From: Sandaracinaceae bacterium | Lineage (GTDB): Bacteria > Myxococcota_A > Polyangia > Polyangiales > Houyiibacteriaceae | Assembly (NCBI GenBank): GCA_020633075.1 | Contig: JACKEI010000006.1 | Coordinates: 277,589-341,588 of the forward strand | DNA: 64,000 nucleotides | Direction of reading: 5' to 3' | Part shown: in pieces, positions 19,573-27,740 of the stretch | Layout: every line of letters begins with the position of its first letter | Numbering within the stretch: position 1 is the first letter of the stretch | Notes under the pieces: model-generated | What the model was told of the DNA's origin: nothing | The model's database searches: none | The model's input: only the letters and a program-made list of their open reading frames with translations | Program-made: the position numbers and the translations under genes

Positions 19573-20291
19573 GCGCCCCGTCCGCCGGGCTTGGTGGAAC
19601 GGTCCGTACCGGAGGGCCCGTCCGGGAGGTCCGCCAGCCGATACCCGACGCCCCACACCGTGGCGACCTGTGGGCCGGCGCGGCCGAGCTTCTTGCGCAA
19701 GCGGGAGATGTGCACGTCCAGGCTGCGCAGCGCGCCCTCGCGCTCGGCGTCCAGCGCCTGCTCCACCAACGCTTCGCGCGAGACCGCCGTGCCGGGCCGC
19801 TTGGCCAGCGCAAAAAGCACGGTCCACTCGGCAGGCGTGAGCTCCACGCGCACACCGTCCACCTCCACGGAGCGCGCCGACAGGTCCAGGGCGAGCGCGC
19901 CGAGCCGCAGCACGTCGCTGCGCTCCATGGTCGGACGCCGCAGCCGGGCCGTCACACGCGCCAGCAGCTCCTCCGGCCAGAAGGGCTTCGTGACGTAATC
20001 GTCCGCGCCCAGCTTGAGCGCCCGCACCTTGTCGGCGGAGTCGTCGCGCGCGCTCAGGATCATGACCGGCACCTCCGAGCGCTGCCGGTAGAGCTTGAGC
20101 AAGTCCATGCCGTAGGTGCCCGGCAGCATCAGGTCCAGCACCACCAAGTCCACCTCGGCGACTGGCGCCCTGCGTGCCTCGTCGCCGTCGCGAACCCAGA
20201 TGCACTCGAAGCCCGCACGCTCGAAGTGCGACACGACCTGCGCGCCCAGCTGGGCGTCGTCTTCAACCAGGAGAATGCGTGGGGTGGTCAT
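19569..20291 (-). CDS. OmpR-family response regulator
   Basis: The 240-aa protein contains a receiver domain, residues 1-120, with acidic pocket VEDD, phosphoacceptor Asp in VVLDLMLPG, and conserved Thr/Ser and Lys (ILSARDD, TKPFWPEELLARV). A winged-helix DNA-binding domain follows (LTPAEWTVLFALAKRPGTAVSR; RSLDVHISRLRKKLG; VWGVGYRL). It is a transcription factor activated by phosphorylation from the coupled kinase downstream. A start further upstream is possible but the chosen ATG gives the standard receiver N-terminus (MTTPRILLVEDD). The gene lies 68 nt beyond the diiron-protein operon on the same strand. Confidence 0.95.
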   Translation of the reverse strand: MTTPRILLVEDDAQLGAQVVSHFERAGFECIWVRDGDEARRAPVAEVDLVVLDLMLPGTYGMDLLKLYRQRSEVPVMILSARDDSADKVRALKLGADDYVTKPFWPEELLARVTARLRRPTMERSDVLRLGALALDLSARSVEVDGVRVELTPAEWTVLFALAKRPGTAVSREALVEQALDAEREGALRSLDVHISRLRKKLGRAGPQVATVWGVGYRLADLPDGPSGTDRSTKPGGRGA

Positions 20292-20359
20292 GCGCAACCG
20301 GCCGCTGTCGCAGAGCGCGACGCGACCGGTATCGCAAGCCCACGCAGGGAGCGCAAGGG

Positions 20360-21577
20360 TCAGGCGGCGGACATCGCCGCGTGGTGCTGCACCCCGGCGC
20401 TGTCCAGCTCGTCGATCATCTCGTCGCCCGTGATCTCGTCGGCGCTCTTGCCGCCGAAGTACTTGTTCAGGCCCACCTGCTCGTAGTGCGGCTTGATGCG
20501 GTCGCTGAGCAGACCGATCTCGCGCAGGTTCGGCACCATGCGGCTGAACATCACGTGCCGGAACTCCTCGAGGCCGGGCGAGGTCGTGGCGACCTCCTTC
20601 CATTGCGAGCGCGTGAGGCGCCCCTCGAACCACTCCTCGTAGACCTCCCACGCCAGGAAGCGGTTGCGCATGAGCAGCGCCACCTCGAAGGACCAGTCCT
20701 CGCGCTCGTTGCGCTCGCGCGGCGACAGCTGCGTGTTGAAGTGCTCGCGCAGCGCGACCACGCCGTAGTGCACGTGCCGCGCCTCGTCCTGGATGACCAT
20801 CTTGAGCAGCTCCTTGAGCAGCGGCTCCTTGGTCAGGCTGTAGAGCGTACCGAAGGCGCCCAGCGCCAGGCCCTCGACCATGATCTGCATGCCCAGGAAC
20901 TTCATGTCCCAGCGCGAGTCCCCCATGAGCGCGTCGATGATGACGAAGAGGTTGTCGTTGATCTGGTAGAGCTTGTTCATCTTGGTGTCGAGGTAGCGGT
21001 GGAAGACCTCGACGTGACGCGCCTCGTCCATGACCTGCGTGGCCCCGTAGAGCTTGCCGTCGAAGAACTGCACGGCCTCCGTGACCTGCGCGGCCGCCAG
21101 CAGCGCGCCCTGCTCTCCGTGCAGGAACTGGCTCAGCATCCACGCGACCATGTCGTAGGTCAGGCGGCTCTCTTCCTTGTCGGTGAGCTTGATGCCGAAG
21201 TCACGCAGCTTGGCGATGTTCAGGAAGTGCTTGGGGACGATCGGCACCTCCGGGTTCTCCGGGTCCACGTCGGTGTGCCAGGGTAGGTAGGTGTCCCCGT
21301 TCCACTGGCCGAGCTTCGCGCGGCGGTAGAGGTCCTGCATCTCGGGCTGGTCGCTCGGGTAGGTCCAGTCGAAGAAGGCCTCGTGATGCGCCTGGATCAG
21401 CGTGGGCACGCCCTGCTTGCCGCGCTGCAGCAGGAGCCCGCGCACACCGGCGGGTCCGAGCGAGGCCATGACGCGCGGGTCCTTCACGGCGGTGAGCACC
21501 TCGGCGGCGTCGAAGTAGGGCTCGACGCGATGACGAACGTTGTTCGGGAGGATGTTCAGGAGCTTGTTCATATCCAT
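20360..21577 (-). CDS. Ferritin-like diiron oxygenase (R2/AurF-like)
   Basis: This 405-aa protein carries two E...D-E-A-R-H pairs: HGEQGAL followed by MDEARHVEVFHRY, and VEGLALGAF followed by QDEARHVHYG. These are the six ligands of a carboxylate-bridged diiron site in a four-helix bundle, as in ribonucleotide reductase R2, AurF and bacterial multicomponent monooxygenases. It should activate O2 for a hydroxylation, desaturation or N-oxidation of an unknown substrate. The gene sits 32 nt after the MerR gene and is in line with a ferredoxin-reductase gene that could supply electrons. The start has GAGG 6 nt upstream. No Tyr-radical site can be assigned from sequence. Confidence 0.85.
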   Translation of the reverse strand: MDMNKLLNILPNNVRHRVEPYFDAAEVLTAVKDPRVMASLGPAGVRGLLLQRGKQGVPTLIQAHHEAFFDWTYPSDQPEMQDLYRRAKLGQWNGDTYLPWHTDVDPENPEVPIVPKHFLNIAKLRDFGIKLTDKEESRLTYDMVAWMLSQFLHGEQGALLAAAQVTEAVQFFDGKLYGATQVMDEARHVEVFHRYLDTKMNKLYQINDNLFVIIDALMGDSRWDMKFLGMQIMVEGLALGAFGTLYSLTKEPLLKELLKMVIQDEARHVHYGVVALREHFNTQLSPRERNEREDWSFEVALLMRNRFLAWEVYEEWFEGRLTRSQWKEVATTSPGLEEFRHVMFSRMVPNLREIGLLSDRIKPHYEQVGLNKYFGGKSADEITGDEMIDELDSAGVQHHAAMSAA

Positions 21578-21609
21578 GGCGGACCTCGTGGAGCTTGGGG
21601 CAGAAGGGA

Positions 21610-22350
21610 TCAGAAGCTGTCACCGAAGAACTCGCGGACGAGCTGCGTGTGAAGGCGGGAGAGGGTCTGGTTCACGATGGGGATGGCGCGCTCGATCATG
21701 CGCGCGGCCTCGACGGGCTCGAGGTGCGACAGGCGCGACGAGAGCAGCCCGATCTCTTGGCGGAAGAGGCCGCTCATGGCCTCGTGGTAGAAGGCGACAT
21801 CCGCCACGGTGAACCCACGTTCCTTGGTGAAACCAAGCACGCGCAGCTCACCGAGGGCATCGAACAGCCAGGCCTCGGCGGCGCTGATGGAGGCCTCGGA
21901 CCCTTCGCGCACGATCGTGGCCAGGCCGAGCGTCTCGGCTTGCTCGATGTCATCCATGTCGACGCCGGGGCGCCGCGCGATGTCGTGCACGGAGACGCGC
22001 TCCACCGGCCCACGGCTCGAGAGGGAGGCGTCGATCTTCTCGCGGACGTTGTGCAGGAAGCGCTGCTGCTCCGGAGCGAAGAGCTCTTCACGCCCGTCGA
22101 GCAGGGCCTTGATGGCCTTGAGCGGCAGGAAGCGCTCGTGCTGCAGCTTCTTGATCAGCCGCAGGCGCTCGAGGTGCTCTTCCGTGTACCAGGCCATGTT
22201 GCGGCCGGTCTTGTGGCCGGGCGGCAGGAGCCCCTGCTGGATGTAGAAGTGGATGGCCTGGCGGTCGAGCCCGGTCGCGTCGCTCAGGTCCTTCATCTTG
22301 TAGCGGAAGCGGTCCCGGTCGATGGGCAGGACCTTGGCGCCAACGCTCAT
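21610..22350 (-). CDS. MerR-family transcriptional regulator
   Basis: This 246-aa protein begins with a MerR-type winged HTH, about residues 12-85 (YKMKDLSDATGLDRQAIHFYIQ; GRNMAWYTEEHLERLRLIK). A long helical effector part of about 150 residues follows, without the Cys residues of metal-sensing MerR proteins. Its start overlaps the stop of the ferredoxin reductase gene by 4 nt and has a good GGAGGG site. It probably senses an organic ligand and controls this operon, whose promoter overlaps a dyad; that is inference from gene order. Confidence 0.9.
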   Translation of the reverse strand: MSVGAKVLPIDRDRFRYKMKDLSDATGLDRQAIHFYIQQGLLPPGHKTGRNMAWYTEEHLERLRLIKKLQHERFLPLKAIKALLDGREELFAPEQQRFLHNVREKIDASLSSRGPVERVSVHDIARRPGVDMDDIEQAETLGLATIVREGSEASISAAEAWLFDALGELRVLGFTKERGFTVADVAFYHEAMSGLFRQEIGLLSSRLSHLEPVEAARMIERAIPIVNQTLSRLHTQLVREFFGDSF

Positions 22351-23801
22351 CGTGACCCTCCGCTCGTCAGTGTGACCGGACCGCAGGGGCGCCCCACGCA
22401 GGTGAGGACGTAGCCCGCCGCGCGCTCGTCGTCGCTCAGGCAGTTGGGCTCTTCCATGGCGACCTCGCCGTCGAGGCAGATCATCTTGCAAGCGCCACAG
22501 CCGCCCATGGCGCAGCTGAAGGGCATCGCCTCCCCGGCAGCGAGCGCCGCGTCCAGCAGGGTCTGGCTGGGCTGCACCACCACCTTGTGGGAGCTCTGCC
22601 CGCGCTTGAGCGTGAGCGGCTGCGGTGTCGTGGCGCCGCGGGCCTCCGTGCGCGCCTCCGGCTGACCAAAGCGCTCCTCGTGCAGGCGCCCCTTCTCGAA
22701 GCCCCGCTCCAGCAAGAGCGCGCGCGCGGCGTCCATCATGGGCGTGGGCCCGCACACGAAGCACTGGTCCACGGCGCCGAGCTGCACGCCCAGCGCGTCC
22801 AGGCGGCCACCCAGGGTCGCACCGTCCAGCAGTCCACGCGCGCCCTCCCACGCGCTGCTCGGGTCGCTCAGCACGTGGTCCACCACCAGCCGGCCCGGGT
22901 GGGCCGCCAACAGCGCGGCCAGGCGGTCCATGAAGATGACGTCCTGCTCGGCGCGGTTGCCGTACACCAGCGTGACGCGCGCCTCGGGCTCGTCGTGCAG
23001 CGCGGTGGCGACCAAGCTGACGATGGGGGTGATGCCGCTGCCGCCGGCGACGAACAGCAGGTGCCGCGCAGCGCCACTCGGCTTGGGCTCGAGCACGAAG
23101 CTCCCCGAAGGCCCGAGCACGTCCAGCAGCATCCCCTCGTGAGCGTGGTCGTTCAGCTGGTTGCTCACGCGCCCTTCGTGCACGCGCTTGACGGTGATGT
23201 GCGGAGCGTCACTGCCAGGCCCCGAGGCGGGCGCGGCCAGGGAGTAGGCGCGACGCAAGCGCACGCCATCCACCACCACGTCCACGCTCATGAACTGACC
23301 CGCGCGGAAGCGCAGAGGGTGGCCGTCCACCTCGCTGAGGTAGAGCGAGACCGCGTCCTTGGTCTCGCGCTCCACGCGCACGACCTTCACGCGGCGGCTG
23401 ACCGTGAGCGACGGGGAACCCGCCAGGGGGACCACCTGGGCCGTACCGCTCTCGCGGTGACGGGCGCCGCGCTTGACCAGAGGTGGCGGCCGGCGCCCGT
23501 AGACCAGCGCGTCCACCAGGACCCGCACGTCGCGGCGCGCCGACTTGGCCGGCCCCGCCAGGAAGCCCGGCAGCGCGTCCAGCGTGTCCAGCTCCGACAG
23601 CGCCGGCGCGCACTGCACCGCCGTGTCCAGGGTGGCGACCGGGGCCGGGCGATGACCCCGGGCGGCATCCGCCAGCAGGCTGAGGTCACGGCGGGCCTGG
23701 TCCACCTTGGCGGCCGCGCGACCGGGGAGCGCGAGGGTGACCAGCCGGGCGGCGTAGTCGATGGAGCGGGGAGGACGAGACTCTGGGGCGCGAACGAGCA
23801 T
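22347..23801 (-). CDS. Ferredoxin-NAD(P)H reductase with C-terminal 2Fe-2S domain
   Basis: The 484-aa protein has an unassigned N-terminal stretch of about 125 residues. Next come an FAD-binding domain (FRAGQFMSVDV; RRAYSLAAPAS) and an NAD-binding domain (LFVAGGSGITPIVSL; CFVCGPTPMMDAARALL). A plant-type ferredoxin ends the chain with cluster ligands C-x4-C-x2-C (CAMGGCGACK) and a final Cys in YVLTCVGRP. It would pass electrons from NAD(P)H to the diiron protein encoded downstream. Promoter TTGACA-N18-TACAAC lies directly before the ATG, so the message may be leaderless. The N-terminal extension is longer than in most related reductases. Confidence 0.92.
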   Translation of the reverse strand: MLVRAPESRPPRSIDYAARLVTLALPGRAAAKVDQARRDLSLLADAARGHRPAPVATLDTAVQCAPALSELDTLDALPGFLAGPAKSARRDVRVLVDALVYGRRPPPLVKRGARHRESGTAQVVPLAGSPSLTVSRRVKVVRVERETKDAVSLYLSEVDGHPLRFRAGQFMSVDVVVDGVRLRRAYSLAAPASGPGSDAPHITVKRVHEGRVSNQLNDHAHEGMLLDVLGPSGSFVLEPKPSGAARHLLFVAGGSGITPIVSLVATALHDEPEARVTLVYGNRAEQDVIFMDRLAALLAAHPGRLVVDHVLSDPSSAWEGARGLLDGATLGGRLDALGVQLGAVDQCFVCGPTPMMDAARALLLERGFEKGRLHEERFGQPEARTEARGATTPQPLTLKRGQSSHKVVVQPSQTLLDAALAAGEAMPFSCAMGGCGACKMICLDGEVAMEEPNCLSDDERAAGYVLTCVGRPCGPVTLTSGGSR

Positions 23802-23807
23802 GGAGAC

Positions 23808-23837
23808 GTTGTAGCGGCCAGAAGAGCAAAGTGTCAA
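23808..23837 (-). promoter_or_regulatory. Strong sigma-70 promoter of the reductase-MerR-diiron operon
   Basis: On the minus strand a perfect -35 (TTGACA) and a -10 of TACAAC are separated by 18 nt. Only 6 nt (GTCTCC) lie between the -10 and the ATG, so transcription should start at or next to the initiation codon. The -35 lies inside the GTGTC-N4-GACAC dyad, which suggests repression by occlusion or MerR-type control. Confidence 0.65.
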
Positions 23838-23855
23838 GAGACACCAAACACTTTT
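23828..23855. promoter_or_regulatory. Nested operator-like inverted repeats
   Basis: Two dyads interlock here. GTGTC-AAGA-GACAC is a perfect 5-bp palindrome around 4 nt. AAAGTGT...ACACTTT is a 7-bp inverted repeat spaced by 13 nt that shares bases with it. They cover the -35 box of the operon promoter and lie 100 bp before the divergent epimerase gene. The MerR protein of the operon is the obvious candidate to bind. Confidence 0.6.
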
Positions 23856-23955
23856 CACATGAGACGCGCCCAGGCGGGTCCGGGCCAGTCCGTGATGCCG
23901 CCCCGCCGGTTGCGCCGAGCCCCCGCCCCACGCACGTTTGCCCGAAGGAGTTCGT

Positions 23956-24894
23956 ATGCGCGTCATCGTCACTGGGGGAGCGGGATTCATCGGGAGCCAC
24001 GTCGCGGACGCGCTGCTCGCGCGGGGACACGAGGTGTGCGTGGTGGACGATCTGAGCTCCGGTCGACGCAGCAACGTGCCGGACGCAGCTCGCTTCGACG
24101 AGCTCGACATTCGGGACGCGAGCGCCGTGGAGCGCTGCGTGAGCGACTTCCGGCCGGAGGTCATCTGCCACCAGGCCGCGCAGACCAGCGTGAGCGTCAG
24201 CACGCGCGAGCCGCTGCGCGACGCGGCCATCAACATCCTGGGGAGCCTGAACGTGCTCGGGGCCGCGCGCGCCAACGGGGTCGCGCGGCTCGTGTTCGCC
24301 AGCACAGGAGGGGCCATCTATGGCGAGGTCGCCTCACCGCAGCGCGCAGACACCAGCTGGGGGCCGAAGCCCGTCAGCCCCTACGCCTGCTCCAAGTTCG
24401 CGTTCGAGAACTACCTGCACGGGGCGCGCGTGGAGTACGGCTTCGAGTCCACCATCCTGCGCTACGCCAACGTGTACGGCCCTCGCCAGGACCCGCATGG
24501 GGAGGCGGGGGTGGTCGCCATCTTCTGCGACCGGCTCACCACGGGGCAGGCCCTGCGCGTCAACGCCATGCTGGAGACCGGCGACCGCGGCTGCGTGCGC
24601 GACTACGTGTACGTGGGGGACGTGGTGGAGGCGAACGTGCGCGCGGTGGAGGGGCGTCTGCGCGCGCCGGTGCTCAACGTGGGCACCGGCGTCGAGTGCG
24701 ACACCCGCACGTTGGCCGAGACGCTCTCGAGGGCGTTCGGCGTCGAGCCCGCGCTCACGTTCGGGGAGCGCCGCGAGGGAGACCTGCTGCGGTCGGTCCT
24801 GGCGCCCAGCCCAGAGCTGGCGGACATGACGCTGGTGGGCCTGGACGAGGGGCTGCGGGCCACGGCGGAGTGGTACCGCACGACGGCGCGCTGA
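23956..24894 (+). CDS. NAD-dependent sugar epimerase/dehydratase (GalE-like)
   Basis: This 312-aa protein belongs to the extended short-chain dehydrogenase family. It has the nucleotide-binding G-x-x-G-x-x-G (VTGGAGFIGSHVADALL), VVDDLSSG, a catalytic Ser/Thr loop FASTGGAIYGE, and Y-x-x-x-K (YACSKFAFENYL). RYANVYGPRQDP is typical of UDP-glucose 4-epimerase and related sugar-nucleotide enzymes. The exact substrate cannot be set; UDP-sugars are likely. The start was chosen because GAAGGAG lies 5 nt upstream. It is divergent from the ferredoxin reductase operon. Confidence 0.9.
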   Translation: MRVIVTGGAGFIGSHVADALLARGHEVCVVDDLSSGRRSNVPDAARFDELDIRDASAVERCVSDFRPEVICHQAAQTSVSVSTREPLRDAAINILGSLNVLGAARANGVARLVFASTGGAIYGEVASPQRADTSWGPKPVSPYACSKFAFENYLHGARVEYGFESTILRYANVYGPRQDPHGEAGVVAIFCDRLTTGQALRVNAMLETGDRGCVRDYVYVGDVVEANVRAVEGRLRAPVLNVGTGVECDTRTLAETLSRAFGVEPALTFGERREGDLLRSVLAPSPELADMTLVGLDEGLRATAEWYRTTAR

Positions 24895-24928
24895 GCGGAG
24901 ACGCGGCCGGCGGGCCAGTCCGTGCGCC

Positions 24929-26833
24929 TCAGGGGTCTAGCTCGAGCTCCACCCGGCGTAGCTGGCCGGCGCTGACCTGCACGCTGCGGCGCTGCGCGGG
25001 GCGGTCGGTGCCTGCTGCGACCACGTGCCGGCCTGGCCGCAGGCTGACCTCCGTGGGCGCGCGACCCATGTAGCGGCCGTCCACCCAGACATCGCCCCAG
25101 GGGATGACCGTCACCCGCAGCGTCCCCGGGCGTGCGTCGTCGACGACCTCGGCTGCTGGGGCGGGTGGCTCGTCGGCGGCTGGGTGGGGAGCGCCTTGCG
25201 CAGAAGCGGCTGCGGCAGGGGTGGGGTCGGCGGGAGCGCTCGCTGCGGCGGGCGGAGCGGCGGGCGGAGCGGCGGCGGGCGGAACGGCGGCGGCTGCTGC
25301 CACGGCCCGCGTCGCCGTGGCGGGAGCGGGTGCGACGGGCGCCACGGGGGCAGGCCCATCGCTGTGGGCCGCACGCGCCGAGCTGGCGAGGGCGTCCGCG
25401 CGGGCCGCAGGGGCCACTTGGTCAGCGGTGGCGGGCACAGCGGACACCGCAACGGCGGTCCCCGTGGCTGGCGGGGTCGGGGTCGCGCCTGCGCCCGGCT
25501 CCGCCGCCATGACGGAGCGCGCACCCGACGCCTCGGGCGCAAGGCCGGCGGTGGTGGGGGCTGGGCCCAGCTCCAACCACGTCCACAAAACGGCGACGAG
25601 CGCGACCAGCGCCGCCACGCTCGCCGCGAACCAGGCGGCCCGCGCCGGTCGGGTGCGTGGGGCGGCGACGAGCACGGGGGCGCTCGCGAGCTCGCCACCA
25701 GGCGCCCGGTCCGCGGCGGACGCAGCGCCTGCGTCGAGCGCGCCGGCCGGACGCGCGACCACCGTGGCGCCGGTCACGTCCGCGACCGTCCCGTCTACTA
25801 ACCCTGCGCTGCGGATGCCCGCTGCGACCGCCCCCGCTGCGTGCGCCGCGCCCCGGGGCAGCGCCGCCGCCGGCACCGAGTCGAGGCGCGTGTCGCTGCG
25901 CTCTTCGCGCTCCTCCGTGACGTGCTCTCGCGTGTGGACCCCGCCGCGCAGCTCGTCCACCTGCGCCGCGAGCCGCCTGCGCGCCTGGTGCAGACCCGGG
26001 AGCGACGAGAGCTGCTCGATCAAGGCGGTCGCGTCGGGCGTGCGCTCGGCTCGGTCAGTCGCCAGCAGACCCTCGATGGCGGCCAACAGCACCGGAGGAC
26101 TGCTGGCCGGAGCGAGGTCGCGTACGTGCGGCCTCTCCCCGGCGCCGATGCGGCGCATGATCTCCACGTCGTGTGCGCCGTGAAAGGGCCTCTGGCCGCA
26201 CAAGCACTCGAACAGCAGCACCCCGAGCGCGAAGAGGTCGGCGCGACCGTCCAGCTCTTCACCGCGCAGCTGCTCCGGGGACATGTACGCGATCTTGCCG
26301 CGCACACCCGTGCTGGTGGTGGGGGCGGCGCTGCTCATCACGCGGGCCACCCCGAAGTCGGTGAGCTTCACCTCGCCCGTGCGGCTGAGCATGACGTTGG
26401 CGGGTGACACGTCGCGATGCACCACGTCCCGACCCGGCTGATGCGCGTAGCGGAGGGCGTAGCCCAGATCCAGCGCCAGCCTTCCCACCGTGGGCGGGTC
26501 CAGCACGCGCCCAGGCCGTGACGCCAGGAAGTCACGGAGGTCCACGCCGTCCACGAGCTCCAGGGCGAGGTACTTGGCCCCCTCCACGTCACCGAACTCC
26601 ACCACGCTGACGATGCCCGTGAAGCGCAGGGTGGACGCGATGCTGGCCTCCCTCTCGAACTGCCGCAGGAAGCTCGGGTCAGCGGCGAAGGCCGGCAGGA
26701 CGCGCTTCAAGCAGACGCGCTGCTCCACGCCGTGGAGCCCCCGACGCAGCGCGAGGAAGGTCTCGGCCATGCCGCCGACCCCGAGCCTGCGCACGATCTC
26801 GTAAGGACCGAAGGCGCGTGTGTCCGTCTCCAT
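24929..26833 (-). CDS. Ser/Thr protein kinase with C-terminal PEGA domain
   Basis: The 634-aa protein has a Hanks-type kinase domain at about residues 8-275. Its motifs are the Gly-rich loop RLGVGGMAETFLA, VCLKRVLP for the Lys, catalytic HRDVSPANVML and metal-binding LTDFGVARV. A Ser/Ala-rich region and a single transmembrane helix (WFAASVAALVALVAVLWTW) near residue 410 follow, then a long Ala/Pro-rich stretch and a PEGA domain at the C-terminus (PGTLRVTVIPWGDVWVDG; TEVSLRPGRHVV). PEGA domains are common in Myxococcota kinases and probably sense or bind the cell envelope. The ATG follows a TACGAG box by 6 nt with no obvious Shine-Dalgarno site. Confidence 0.93.
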   Translation of the reverse strand: METDTRAFGPYEIVRRLGVGGMAETFLALRRGLHGVEQRVCLKRVLPAFAADPSFLRQFEREASIASTLRFTGIVSVVEFGDVEGAKYLALELVDGVDLRDFLASRPGRVLDPPTVGRLALDLGYALRYAHQPGRDVVHRDVSPANVMLSRTGEVKLTDFGVARVMSSAAPTTSTGVRGKIAYMSPEQLRGEELDGRADLFALGVLLFECLCGQRPFHGAHDVEIMRRIGAGERPHVRDLAPASSPPVLLAAIEGLLATDRAERTPDATALIEQLSSLPGLHQARRRLAAQVDELRGGVHTREHVTEEREERSDTRLDSVPAAALPRGAAHAAGAVAAGIRSAGLVDGTVADVTGATVVARPAGALDAGAASAADRAPGGELASAPVLVAAPRTRPARAAWFAASVAALVALVAVLWTWLELGPAPTTAGLAPEASGARSVMAAEPGAGATPTPPATGTAVAVSAVPATADQVAPAARADALASSARAAHSDGPAPVAPVAPAPATATRAVAAAAAVPPAAAPPAAPPAAASAPADPTPAAAASAQGAPHPAADEPPAPAAEVVDDARPGTLRVTVIPWGDVWVDGRYMGRAPTEVSLRPGRHVVAAGTDRPAQRRSVQVSAGQLRRVELELDP

Positions 26834-26905
26834 GCCGGGCTCGTAGCAGAGGCCTCGAGTGTCGGCCAACCGACCACATCAGCGCTGATGACCTGACATT
26901 AGCGT

Positions 26906-27727
26906 ATGTGTGGGCCAGCCGTGGCAACCGACTTCCTCGGGCGCGCTGCGCTGAAGTGGAACCTTGCTACCCTGCCCCGGGTGCACAGCGGCGACGTCAC
27001 GAGCTCCAGCGCGGACCACGCACCGGCCATCAGCGGGGCCGCTGCCGAGGCGCTCGAGCGCGAAGCGATCCGTCTCTACGGGCGCTACGAGATCGAGGTC
27101 ATCGAGGCCTACACCCTGTGCCCTTGGGCCGAGCGCTCGCGGCGCGAGGGACACACGCGCCAGCTGGTCCTGCTGGGTGCGCCCGTGCTGGAGACGGCCC
27201 TCGCGGCCATCGACGTGCTCGCGCGAGACAGCTCGGTGGAGGTGGGCTTCCTGCTCTTTCCCACCTGCACGCTCCCGCGCGTCGCGTTCGAGCGCTTCGT
27301 CTCGGGCCTACGCGGGGAGGACCAGCAGCGGGGCGCGGTCTTCGCGGCGGCCGCGTTTCACCCCGACGCCCAGCCGGACACCAGCGACCCGTATCGCCTG
27401 GTGCCCTTCATTCGGCGCTCGCCGGATCCGACGGTGCAGCTCATTCGCCGGTCGGTGCTCGAGTCGGTGCGGCGGCCGGGAGACGGGGGCACGGGCTACA
27501 TCGACCCCGCCTCCATCACGGACCTGGTCGCGTTCTTCCAGAACCCACCCAAGCCGCCGCTCCACGAGCGCGTGGCCCAAGCCAACCTGGAGCAGGTCAC
27601 GCGAGTGGGCACGCAGCCCATCGAGGAGATCCTGCGTGACATCGAGGAAGACCGCGCGCGCGCCTACGCGGCGGTGCTGGGGGCGGACCACCCCGCCGTG
27701 CACCCACCGTGGCGAACGTCGCCGTAG
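26906..27727 (+). CDS. DUF1415 family protein
   Basis: The 273-aa protein matches the DUF1415 pattern. Examples are YEIEVIEAYTLCPWAERSRREG, VEVGFLLFPTC, FHPDAQPDTSDPYRLVPFIRRSPDPTVQLIRR (in parts), and the late NLEQVTRVGTQPIEEILRDI. DUF1415 proteins are widespread and uncharacterised; the invariant Cys-Pro-Trp may be functional. The start is uncertain: an ATG gives a 25-residue preface, while a GTG 75 nt downstream starts just before the conserved region and has a TACCCT box 7 nt upstream. It lies divergent to the PEGA kinase gene. Confidence 0.85.
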   Translation: MCGPAVATDFLGRAALKWNLATLPRVHSGDVTSSSADHAPAISGAAAEALEREAIRLYGRYEIEVIEAYTLCPWAERSRREGHTRQLVLLGAPVLETALAAIDVLARDSSVEVGFLLFPTCTLPRVAFERFVSGLRGEDQQRGAVFAAAAFHPDAQPDTSDPYRLVPFIRRSPDPTVQLIRRSVLESVRRPGDGGTGYIDPASITDLVAFFQNPPKPPLHERVAQANLEQVTRVGTQPIEEILRDIEEDRARAYAAVLGADHPAVHPPWRTSP

Positions 27728-27740
27728 CTGGGCTGCACGG

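Noticed and set aside
20174..21286. Plus-strand reading frame over the diiron gene
   Set aside because: Mirror of the minus-strand diiron and regulator genes, which have clear conserved motifs.
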